Assembly (NCBI GenBank): GCA_029946105.1
Contig: JAQSDW010000089.1
Span: 1 to 44,359, forward strand
Direction of reading: 5' to 3'
DNA from: Reyranella sp.
GTDB taxonomy: Bacteria; Pseudomonadota; Alphaproteobacteria; Reyranellales; Reyranellaceae
Length of the DNA stretch: 44,359 nt
Shown: positions 8,541-16,992 of the stretch, piece by piece
Numbering within the stretch: the first letter of the stretch is position 1
Layout of the letters: the number at the start of each line of letters is the position of its first letter
Translations under genes and position numbers: made by a program
Notes under the pieces: model-generated
Database searches by the model: none
What the model saw: only the letters and a program-made list of their open reading frames with translations
What the model was told of the DNA's origin: nothing

Positions 8541-8573
8541 CCCCTCACCTAACCTCTCCCTGAGGGGGAGAGG
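8541..8573 (-). repeat. REP-like palindrome, copy 2 (right boundary of DUF559 unit)
   Basis: The tail CCCCTCACCTAA (8541-8552) is followed by an 8-base-pair stem (8553-8560 with 8566-8573). The copy is inverted relative to copy 1, so both tails face the DUF559 gene. After the stem comes AACATGAA, an extension also seen in slightly changed form beside copies 3 and 4. The hairpin also lies 35 bases beyond the stop of the beta-hydroxylase gene and could act as a transcript end there. Confidence 0.9.
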
Positions 8574-8607
8574 AACATGAAAGGAAGTTGACCAACGCTC
8601 CAATGAT

Positions 8608-9465
8608 CTAGTGCCGCTCGTCGTTGCGGGCGGCGGCGGGGACGGTGCTCGTGCTGCGGGCGCCGCTGATCAGGCCGCTCGTCGTTTGCGCCGGCTTGTT
8701 GCGCGGCGGCACGCCGATCGAGGCGCGCTCGATGACCTTCTTCACTTCGGCGCTGCGGCGCACGAGGTTGTAGCGCAGGCCGGTGTAGAGGTTCATCGGG
8801 AACGGCATGTCGGCGTTGAAGTCGATGATCAGCACGACGCGGGTCTGGTCGGTCTGGTTCTTCACCCAGTGCTCGCGCGTGTCGTCGAACACCAGCGGCT
8901 CGCCTTCCTTCCAGAAGAAGTGGTGGCCGCCGATCTCGATCCAGCACTTCTCCGGCTCGGTCGGCACGATCAGCGGATAGTGGAAGCGGACGACGCCGGC
9001 GGCCGATCCGCGATGCGGCTCGATCTCGGCGAAGCCGTGCAGGATGCTGAACAGCGCGGTATGGACGCCCGGGATCCGGCTGATCGCCTCGTAGGTGTCG
9101 GGCACGGCCGCGGTGTTTTCCGTGACCTCATGGCCCCACAGCTTCAGCAGGAACGTGCGCCAGGCGCGGCCCGGCACGTAGAGGTCGCGCGGATGGACCT
9201 CGTGCAGCGCCGGAATTTCCTCGTGATGGGCCAGCAGGTACTGGAGGTCGGCCTTGATCTTGTCGTGGCTCTTCTTGAGCTCGCCCAGCATGGGGAAGGC
9301 GCGCATCGCGTCTTCGCCGCCCAGCGGCAGCTTGGGCATGTTGCGCAGGATCATGTCCGAGAGCTTGAGATTGAAGTTCTCGAGCGGCTCCTGCGGCAGC
9401 CAGATATTCTTGGTTAGGTAGAAGCGCCCCTTTTGTCCGACGCCCTGGGGAGATTCGTTTGCCAT
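8608..9465 (-). CDS. Aspartyl/asparaginyl beta-hydroxylase family dioxygenase
   Basis: Members use Fe(II) and 2-oxoglutarate to hydroxylate Asp/Asn side chains or small molecules. The double-stranded beta-helix core shows the family signature: H151 in EIEPHRGSAAGVVRFHYPLIVP as first iron ligand, H199 in VFDDTREHWVKN as second, and R209 in QTRVVLIIDF as the likely 2-oxoglutarate anchor. Length (285 residues) suits the bacterial PF05118 group, which lacks the membrane anchor of animal AspH. The last 30 residues are Ser/Thr/Arg rich and probably disordered. The gene is divergent from the GNAT gene across a 168-base gap. The substrate is unknown; similar domains occur in lipid A and siderophore modification, but nothing here points to either. 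Confidence 0.9.
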   Translation of the reverse strand: MANESPQGVGQKGRFYLTKNIWLPQEPLENFNLKLSDMILRNMPKLPLGGEDAMRAFPMLGELKKSHDKIKADLQYLLAHHEEIPALHEVHPRDLYVPGRAWRTFLLKLWGHEVTENTAAVPDTYEAISRIPGVHTALFSILHGFAEIEPHRGSAAGVVRFHYPLIVPTEPEKCWIEIGGHHFFWKEGEPLVFDDTREHWVKNQTDQTRVVLIIDFNADMPFPMNLYTGLRYNLVRRSAEVKKVIERASIGVPPRNKPAQTTSGLISGARSTSTVPAAARNDERH

Positions 9466-9633
9466 GATCGAGATCCTGACCTCGTGAAGTCCAGCACTCT
9501 TAATCTAGTACGTTCATTGGCCCTGCCTAGACGGGACAATTGACGCGGCATCGGCGGCCGAATGTCTCAATTTCCTACGTCAAGCCTCGGAAATCATGTA
9601 ACAATTCTAAACCTGCGTTACTATGGCGCCAAG

Positions 9634-10242
9634 ATGTTCCGTTTCGCCGATGTCCCTTTATCCTTGTCGGGGATGACCCGGATCGCCGGCCGGCGCGTCT
9701 TTTTGCGCGCGCCGAGCATGGACGACTGGGCCGAATGGGCCGAACTGCGGGCGCGCAGCCGGGCCTTTCTGACGCCGTGGGAGCCAACCTGGCCCGAGGA
9801 TTCGCTGGGGCGCGACCATTTTCGCCGCCGCTTGCGCCAGCAGGTCCGCGAATGGCGGGCGGGCGAGGCCTACGGCCTGTTCGTCTTCACCAACGATTCC
9901 CGTCGGCTGGTGGGCGGCATCAACCTCAGCAACGTCCGGCGCGGCGTCGCCCAGGCCGCCGCCGTCGGCTACTGGATGGGCCAGCCCTACGCCGGCCAGG
10001 GCCTGATGACCGACGCCTTGCGCGCCACCCTGCCGTTCGTGTTCGACGAGCTTCGGCTGCATCGCCTCGAGGCGGCATGCCTGCCGCACAACGAGCCCTC
10101 CAAGGGGGTGCTGTCCAAGGTCGGCTTCCACGAAGAGGGGCTGGCGCGCCAGTATCTGCGCATCAATGGGCAATGGGCCGACCACCTGCTGTTCGCCCTG
10201 TTGCGGGCCGACTACGATCAACTTCTGTGGACGACCCGGTAA
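9634..10242 (+). CDS. GNAT family N-acetyltransferase (RimJ/RimL-like)
   Basis: The 202-residue cytosolic protein is a GNAT acetyltransferase. The acetyl-CoA pyrophosphate-binding motif is YWMGQPYAGQGLMTDALRA at about 113-131, and the C-terminal LHRLEAACLPHNEPSKGVLSKVGFHEEG is the typical RimJ/RimL block in which the Asn precedes the final strand. I chose the ATG at 9634 because RimJ-like proteins start shortly before the GRRVFLRAPSMDDW strand; the frame is open back to 9562, giving a possible 24-residue extension. RimJ/L-type enzymes modify ribosomal protein N-termini, but this group also includes small-molecule and toxin-inactivating enzymes, so the substrate is left open. A GNAT gene often follows thrC-M16 in Alphaproteobacteria, which suggests that the DUF559 unit and hydroxylase gene interrupt an older order. 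Confidence 0.88.
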   Translation: MFRFADVPLSLSGMTRIAGRRVFLRAPSMDDWAEWAELRARSRAFLTPWEPTWPEDSLGRDHFRRRLRQQVREWRAGEAYGLFVFTNDSRRLVGGINLSNVRRGVAQAAAVGYWMGQPYAGQGLMTDALRATLPFVFDELRLHRLEAACLPHNEPSKGVLSKVGFHEEGLARQYLRINGQWADHLLFALLRADYDQLLWTTR

Positions 10243-10258
10243 CCGGGCGGGAGATCGC

Positions 10259-11128
10259 ATGCGCAATCTGACGCCGACCTCCATCACCCAGGCCTTCGCC
10301 GACTATTGCCGCAACGCGCCGTCTGAGCGGACGCGTACCCTGCTGGTGGGGCTGGCGAGCCATCTCCACAGCTTCGTGCGCGAGAACAAGGTCACGCAGG
10401 CGGAGTGGGGGGCGGCGATCGACGCGCTCACCCGCGCCACCCGGTTCACCGACGACAAGCGCAACGAATACATCCTCTTCTCCGACCTGCTGGGTGTGTC
10501 GTCCCTGATCGACATGATCAATGCCGCACCGTCGGGCACCCAGTCGTCGGTCCTGGGACCGTTCCACATCGAGGGCGCGCCGGAGCTGGCCAATGGCGGC
10601 GACCTGTGGCGCGGACAGGTCGGTGAGCCGCTGGTGGTGAGCGGTCGCGTGAGGGACGAAAAGGGTGCGCCGGCCAAGGGCACGGTTCTGGCGCTGTGGC
10701 AGAACGCCGGCAACGGCCTCTATGCCCAGCAGGACGAGAACCAGGTGCCGACCAACTATCACGCGCGGCTCAAGGTCGCCGACGACGGCACGTTTGCCTT
10801 TTCGACGGTGCGCCCGGTCTCCTACAAAGTGCCCGACGACGGCCCCGCGGGAGACATGCTGCGCGTGCTGGGCCGCGACGCCTGGCGTCCGGCGCACCTG
10901 CACATGATCCTCCAGGCGCCGGGCCATCAGCCGCTGATCACCGAGTTCTTCCCCGAGGACGACGCGCATCTCGACGGCGACGCCGTGTTCGGCGTGCGCG
11001 GCGGCCTCGTCCTGCCGTTCCTAAGAGCCAAGGACCGATCCGACCTGCCGGCTCACCTCGCGGCGCGCGACACGCTGCCGATGCCGGTCTGGACCACGCG
11101 GCTCGACCTGACGCTACCGGCCGCGTGA
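10259..11128 (+). CDS. Intradiol ring-cleavage dioxygenase (catechol/hydroxyquinol 1,2-dioxygenase type)
   Basis: These Fe(III) enzymes cleave catechols between the two hydroxyls to give muconate-type products. The 289-residue protein has the N-terminal helical domain of the catechol 1,2-dioxygenase branch (about 1-105) and the catalytic beta-sandwich after it. All four iron ligands are visible: Y155 in GLYAQQD, Y189 in PVSYKVPDDGP, and H213 and H215 in RPAHLHM. The segment VLGPFHIEGAP is characteristic. Length and N-terminal domain fit hydroxyquinol 1,2-dioxygenase or a related catechol enzyme; substrate cannot be decided by eye. No muconate cycloisomerase or maleylacetate reductase gene is nearby. 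It starts 16 bases after the GNAT gene and is followed by a 14-base tandem repeat and an ABC importer. Confidence 0.9.
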   Translation: MRNLTPTSITQAFADYCRNAPSERTRTLLVGLASHLHSFVRENKVTQAEWGAAIDALTRATRFTDDKRNEYILFSDLLGVSSLIDMINAAPSGTQSSVLGPFHIEGAPELANGGDLWRGQVGEPLVVSGRVRDEKGAPAKGTVLALWQNAGNGLYAQQDENQVPTNYHARLKVADDGTFAFSTVRPVSYKVPDDGPAGDMLRVLGRDAWRPAHLHMILQAPGHQPLITEFFPEDDAHLDGDAVFGVRGGLVLPFLRAKDRSDLPAHLAARDTLPMPVWTTRLDLTLPAA

Positions 11129-11162
11129 GGGGGGCCGCGTGAGACGGCCCACGTGAGACAGG
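11121..11162 (+). repeat. Three 14-base tandem repeats at dioxygenase stop / ABC gene leader
   Basis: Three units with a 14-base period begin at 11121, 11135 and 11149: CCGCGTGAG, CCGCGTGAG and CCACGTGAG, each followed by five less conserved bases. The first unit contains the stop codon of the dioxygenase gene and each unit repeats the GTGA. The block fills almost the whole 41-base gap to the ABC ATPase start. It probably arose by local slippage; a regulatory role is possible but unsupported. Confidence 0.7.
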
Positions 11163-11169
11163 CGGCCTG

Positions 11170-11928
11170 ATGCCGCTGGTCGCCGTCCGCGGCGTTTCCA
11201 GGATTTTCGCCAATGGCGTCCAGGCGCTGGGCGGCGCCACTCTCGATATCGAAGCCGGTGAATTCCTGAGCGTGCTGGGGCCGTCGGGCTGCGGCAAGTC
11301 GACCTTGCTGCGCCTGATCGCGGGGCTCGCGTCGCCGACGGCCGGCACGATCGAATGGTCGAAGGGCGAGTGGCCGGGCGGCAAACCCGACCTCGGTTTC
11401 GTCTTCCAGGAGCCGACCCTGATGCCGTGGGCCACCGCGCTCGCCAATGTGGCGCTGCCGCTCAAGCTCCACGGCGTGGCGCGGAGCGAGCGCGAGGCCC
11501 GAGCGGCCGAGGCGCTGGACCATGTCGGCCTGAAAGGCTTCGAGCGCACCTGGCCGCGCGAGCTGTCGGGCGGCATGAAGATGCGCGTGTCGATCGCGCG
11601 GGCGCTGGTGACCGGGCCGAAGCTCCTGCTGATGGACGAGCCCTTCGCCGCCCTCGACGAGATCACGCGCCACCGGCTCAACGCCGACCTGCTGGCGTTG
11701 TGGGAACGGAGCCGCATCACGGTCGTGTTCGTCACGCACTCGGTGTTCGAATCGGTGTTCCTGTCGCAGCGCATCGCCGTGATGGCGGCCCGGCCCGGTC
11801 GCATCGTCTCCGAACTCAAGATTGCAGCGCCTTACCCGCGCACCGAGGCCTTCCGCACTTCGGCCGATTACGCTGCCCACTGCCGGCTGGTCTCGACGCA
11901 TCTCTCCGAAGCGATGGCGGCAGCATGA
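11170..11928 (+). CDS. ABC importer ATP-binding protein (nitrate/sulfonate/taurine type)
   Basis: The 252-residue cytosolic ATPase energises import through the permease at 12038. Motifs in order: Walker A GPSGCGKST at 37-45, Q-loop FQEPTLMPW near 79-87, signature LSGGMKMR at 132-139, Walker B LLLMDEPFAALDE at 152-164 and the switch histidine H190 in VFVTHS. The Q-loop wording and the C-terminal RPGRIVSELKI block are typical of the SsuB/TauB/NrtD group. The stop codon TGA lies inside ATGAG (11925-11929), right where the palindrome pair begins. No substrate-binding protein is encoded in the window, so the substrate is undetermined; the neighbouring dioxygenase hints at an aromatic compound, but that is speculation. 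Confidence 0.93.
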   Translation: MPLVAVRGVSRIFANGVQALGGATLDIEAGEFLSVLGPSGCGKSTLLRLIAGLASPTAGTIEWSKGEWPGGKPDLGFVFQEPTLMPWATALANVALPLKLHGVARSEREARAAEALDHVGLKGFERTWPRELSGGMKMRVSIARALVTGPKLLLMDEPFAALDEITRHRLNADLLALWERSRITVVFVTHSVFESVFLSQRIAVMAARPGRIVSELKIAAPYPRTEAFRTSADYAAHCRLVSTHLSEAMAAA

Positions 11929-11929
11929 G

Positions 11930-11966
11930 CCCCCTCACCCAACCTCTCCCCCTGAAGGGGGAGCGG
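11930..11966 (-). repeat. REP-like palindrome, copy 3
   Basis: The tail CCCCCTCACCCAA (11930-11942) precedes a 10-base-pair stem (11943-11952 with 11957-11966) that contains one mismatch (GAGCGG instead of GAGAGG). It begins directly after the ATGAG that ends the ABC ATPase gene. With copy 4 it forms an inverted pair whose stems face each other and whose tails point outward, the reverse of the arrangement around DUF559. Confidence 0.9.
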
Positions 11967-11992
11967 AGCATGAGAAACTTCGCCTTCATGTC

Positions 11993-12027
11993 CCTCTCCC
12001 CCTTGGGGGAGAGGCTAGGTGAGGGGG
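11993..12027 (+). repeat. REP-like palindrome, copy 4
   Basis: A perfect 10-base-pair stem (11993-12002 with 12005-12014) is followed by the tail CTAGGTGAGGGGG (12015-12027). The 26-base spacer to copy 3 contains CATGA and TCATG as an inverted pair; these match the AACATGAA extension beside copy 2. In RNA, copies 3 and 4 could fold separately or as one long hairpin between the ATPase and permease genes. Confidence 0.9.
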
Positions 12028-12037
12028 CCGACGCCCC

Positions 12038-12814
12038 ATGAGTGCCCGCATTGTGGCGCCGGCGGTGATGGGCCTGCTGATGCTCGTTCTCTGGGAGGGC
12101 GTCGTGCGGCTGGCGGACATTCCGCCCTACGTCCTGCCGGGGCCGCTCGTCGTTGCCCGGACCCTGATCGCCGACTGGGGCATGCTCGCGCCCGCGCTGG
12201 TCGTCACGCTCACGATCACGCTGGAGGCGCTCGCCGCCGCCGTCGTGGTCGGCGGCATGCTGGCGATCCTGTTCTCGCTGTCGCGTTGGCTGGAACTCTC
12301 GCTCTTTCCCTACGCCATCATCCTGCAGGTGACGCCGATCGTGGCCATCGCGCCGCTGATCATCACCTGGGCCAACAACGTCGACCTGTCGCTGCTGATC
12401 TGCGCCTGGCTGGTGGCGTTCTTTCCCATCCTGTCCAACACCATCCTCGGCCTGCGCTCGGTCGACCACAATCTGCTGGCGCTGTTCGAGCTCTATGGCG
12501 CTGGCCGGTGGAAGACCCTGATCCATCTGCGGCTGCCGGCGGCGCTGCCGTATTTCCTCGGGGGTCTGCGCATCTCGGGGGGGCTGGCGCTGATCGGCGC
12601 CGTCGTGGCGGAGTTCGTGGCCGGCACCGGCGGCAGCGCCTCGGGCCTCGCCTACCGCATCCTCGAGGCAGGCTACCAGCTCAGGATCCCGCGCATGTTC
12701 GCCGCGTTGGTGCTGATCTCGGCGGCGGGCATCGCGATCTACCTGCTGCTGTCGCTGCTGTCATACCTGCTGCTGCGGCGCTGGCACGAGAGCGCGATCG
12801 AGGCGGAGAGCTGA
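12038..12814 (+). CDS. ABC importer permease (nitrate/sulfonate/taurine type)
   Basis: This 258-residue protein has about six membrane segments and the BPD_transp_1 fold. The cytoplasmic EAA loop that contacts the ATPase is visible as LFELYGAGRWKTLIHLRLPAALPYFLGGLRIS at about 150-180. Early residues PPYVLPGP and the ITLEALAAAVVVGGMLAIL helix match the SsuC/TauC group. It pairs with the ATPase at 11170 but is separated from it by 109 bases holding two palindromes, unusual within an ABC operon. The start ATGAG repeats the ATGAG at the ATPase stop. The gene is convergent with uvrB. Confidence 0.92.
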   Translation: MSARIVAPAVMGLLMLVLWEGVVRLADIPPYVLPGPLVVARTLIADWGMLAPALVVTLTITLEALAAAVVVGGMLAILFSLSRWLELSLFPYAIILQVTPIVAIAPLIITWANNVDLSLLICAWLVAFFPILSNTILGLRSVDHNLLALFELYGAGRWKTLIHLRLPAALPYFLGGLRISGGLALIGAVVAEFVAGTGGSASGLAYRILEAGYQLRIPRMFAALVLISAAGIAIYLLLSLLSYLLLRRWHESAIEAES

Positions 12815-13283
12815 CGCGAATGGCCATGGCAGATATGCGTGCGAAAATTTGCAGATTTAGCAGGAAAACAGTAACTTCTTTGGTAGGTTGGCGCTTGGAC
12901 TGCGCCGGCCTGACTATTGGGCAAGACCCGCCCGCGCACGCCGCTGGTGTATGACGCCATTGGGCGTGTTGGGTGTAGCCGCCACGGGTCCTCACGATAC
13001 GCCGTGGAAGTCCCAAACGACCCCGTCTCAACCGAAAGCGCCAGATAACGACGCCGGAACAGACACTTGAACGACGCCTGCGCACAGGCGCGTCCGGGGC
13101 TGTGACACTGAAGAACGATCGGACTGCGAGAAAAGCCCATGCCATATGGCTTTTGGGCGAGGGGCGCACAGTGTGTGTCTCAACATTTGTCACACGTTGG
13201 TGGGCGCTCGTGCGGGCGTATTGGCCCGTGGTTGCTGGCTTTCCGGCGCGCGGCGAGCCGAAACTCACCCCGGCGGTGCGCCG
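12815..13283. other. 469-base intergenic region without a recognisable gene
   Basis: This gap lies between the convergent ABC permease and uvrB genes. Its left part (12830-12890) is clearly more AT-rich than the surroundings. Minus-strand frames stay open (for example 12739-13140), but their translations are Arg/Ser/Pro rich and match no family I know. Two hairpins are visible: CGCCTG/CAGGCG around 13075-13090, and the terminator-like structure at 13131-13158. It may be the remnant of an insertion or a transferred fragment; no terminal repeats or transposase motif were found. Confidence 0.5.
13131..13158 (-). terminator. Candidate terminator for uvrB
   Basis: On the minus strand, GCCCA (13158-13154) pairs with TGGGC (13139-13135) around the palindrome GCCATATGGC (13141-13150), and TTTT (13134-13131) follows. 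It lies 126 bases after the uvrB stop, in the right orientation. The outer stem is only five base pairs, so termination is plausible rather than certain. Confidence 0.4.
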
Positions 13284-15476
<2,193 letters not shown>

Positions 15477-15483
15477 GGCCTCT

Positions 15484-15514
15484 ATTATATGATGCGCGAC
15501 CGGCGTCCCGGCAA
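15484..15514 (-). promoter_or_regulatory. Probable uvrB promoter
   Basis: On the minus strand a consensus -10 box TATAAT occupies 15489-15484, with TTGCCG at 15514-15509 as a possible -35 box at a long 19-base spacing. Transcription would begin near 15477, at or next to the ATG at 15476. The promoter overlaps the start region of the divergent TauE/SafE-like gene. I saw no LexA-type box next to it. Confidence 0.6.
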
Positions 15515-15534
15515 TGCTAGCGTGGCTTTCTGCC

Positions 15535-16266
15535 ATGCCTGATCTGTTGGCTCTTTCCTTCCTCGTTTCCGCCGCTGTTGCTTGCATTGCAGGCATGGTG
15601 CGCGGTTTTGCCGGCTTCGGCGCCGCGATGATCATGACACCGGTATTTTCCGCCCTTTACGGGCCGGCAGTAGGTATCGCGCTGTGCCTGATGCTCGAGA
15701 TCGCTGTCGTCCTGCCGCTGTTGCCGTCCGTGGTGCGGTATGTCGATTGGCCTCGGATCGCGTTGCTCATGGTCGGCGCCGTCGTCTTCGTGCCGGCCGG
15801 CAATTTCGTGCTGACCTTTGCTGATCCCGAGCCCATGCGATGGGCGATTTCGGCCATCGTGCTCACGGCGGTGGCGTTGCTGGCGAGCGGCTGGCGCTAT
15901 CCCGGCCAACCGCGCCCGGCCACGACGCTCGCCGCCGGCGCGGTCAGCGGCTTCCTCAATGGCCTGTCGGGCATGGCCGGGCCGCCGATCGCCTTCTACT
16001 ATCTCGCCGGCCAGGAGACGGTGACGCGCGTGCGGGCCAACCTTACGACCTACTTCGTCTTCGTCGACCTGGCGGCGACGGTGATGTTCGCCTCGCGTGG
16101 CCTGATCGGCTGGCCGACGGGCGTGCAGGCCCTTTTCCTGGCGCCCGCCGTCATGCTGGGCGGCATCCTGGGCGGGCGGCTGTTTCCATTGGCGAGCGAA
16201 CGTTTCTACCGGCGCCTGGCGCTCGGCCTTCTGGTCGGCGTGGCGATCGGTTCCCTGATGTTGTAA
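15535..16266 (+). CDS. TauE/SafE family membrane transporter
   Basis: The 243-residue hydrophobic protein has about eight membrane segments and two repeats of the family glycine/proline pattern: [26 protein letters not shown] near the start and [26 protein letters not shown] in the middle. TauE/SafE proteins are proposed exporters of sulfite, sulfoacetate or other organic anions; the substrate here is unknown. I chose the ATG at 15535 because the first helix begins directly after it; an in-frame ATG at 15514 would add seven residues. No strong ribosome-binding site supports either. The gene is divergent from uvrB with overlapping promoter space, and the TerB/J-domain gene follows after 10 bases. 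Confidence 0.88.
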   Translation: MPDLLALSFLVSAAVACIAGMVRGFAGFGAAMIMTPVFSALYGPAVGIALCLMLEIAVVLPLLPSVVRYVDWPRIALLMVGAVVFVPAGNFVLTFADPEPMRWAISAIVLTAVALLASGWRYPGQPRPATTLAAGAVSGFLNGLSGMAGPPIAFYYLAGQETVTRVRANLTTYFVFVDLAATVMFASRGLIGWPTGVQALFLAPAVMLGGILGGRLFPLASERFYRRLALGLLVGVAIGSLML

Positions 16267-16276
16267 GCGAGCGGAC

Positions 16277-16990
16277 ATGAGAATCTGGGACATCATCGCC
16301 GACAAGGCGGCACAACTCGGGATCGGTGGCCCGATCGGCGCGCTGCTCGGCACGGCGCCGCCGACGTCGAACGAGGGCGCGCATCCCGGGCTGCGCCAGA
16401 TCGCGTTCACCATCGGCGTCATCGCGCTCGGCGCCAAGATGGCGCGGGCCGATGGCGAGGTATCCGACGTGGAGGTCGCGGCCTTCCGCGAATTCTTCCA
16501 GGTGCCGCCCGGCGAGGAGAGAAATGTCGAGCGCTTCTTCGATCTCGCCAAGCGCGACGTCGCGGGCTTCGAGACCTACGCGCATCAGGTGGCCGATCTT
16601 TTTCCTGACGCACCCGAAATCCTCGAAGGGGTGATCGAGGGCCTGTTCAGCATCGCCCAGGCCGACGGCACGGTAGATGCGGCGGAAGCCGACTATCTCG
16701 CCAAGGTGGCGCGTATCTTCGGCCTCGACAGCGGCCGCTTCGAACGCGCCAAGGCCGCGGCGTCGGGCGTCGTAGAATGCGAGCCCTGCATCATCCTGGG
16801 CATCGATCCGATTGCGACCGACGAGCAGATCCGCGATGCCTGGCTGCGGCAGGTCCGCGCCAACCATCCCGACCGGCTGATTGCCCAGGGTCTGCCGGAG
16901 GAAGCGATCGCCATGGCCACCCGCAAGCTCGCGCTGATCAACGACGCTTACGACCGTCTGCGGCGCCAACGCGGCCTCGTTGCCGCCTGA
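16277..16990 (+). CDS. TerB-like plus J-domain protein (DjlA-like co-chaperone)
   Basis: The 237-residue protein combines a TerB-like helical domain (about 40-160) with a C-terminal DnaJ domain (about 172-232). The two acidic TerB motifs are ARADGEVSDVE near 57-67 and AQADGTVDAAE near 127-137. The J domain carries the HPD motif at 197-199 in RANHPDRLIAQG, needed to stimulate Hsp70 ATPase. This is the domain pair of DjlA, although the N-terminal membrane anchor of E. coli DjlA is weak or missing here. Its client is unknown. It is followed 2 bases later by the amidase gene, so the two are probably co-transcribed. Confidence 0.9.
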   Translation: MRIWDIIADKAAQLGIGGPIGALLGTAPPTSNEGAHPGLRQIAFTIGVIALGAKMARADGEVSDVEVAAFREFFQVPPGEERNVERFFDLAKRDVAGFETYAHQVADLFPDAPEILEGVIEGLFSIAQADGTVDAAEADYLAKVARIFGLDSGRFERAKAAASGVVECEPCIILGIDPIATDEQIRDAWLRQVRANHPDRLIAQGLPEEAIAMATRKLALINDAYDRLRRQRGLVAA

Positions 16991-16992
16991 CC

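Noticed and set aside
12739..13140. 133-codon minus-strand frame in the gap after the permease
   Set aside because: No ribosome-binding site, partly antisense to the permease, no recognised domain; kept only as part of the unexplained gap.
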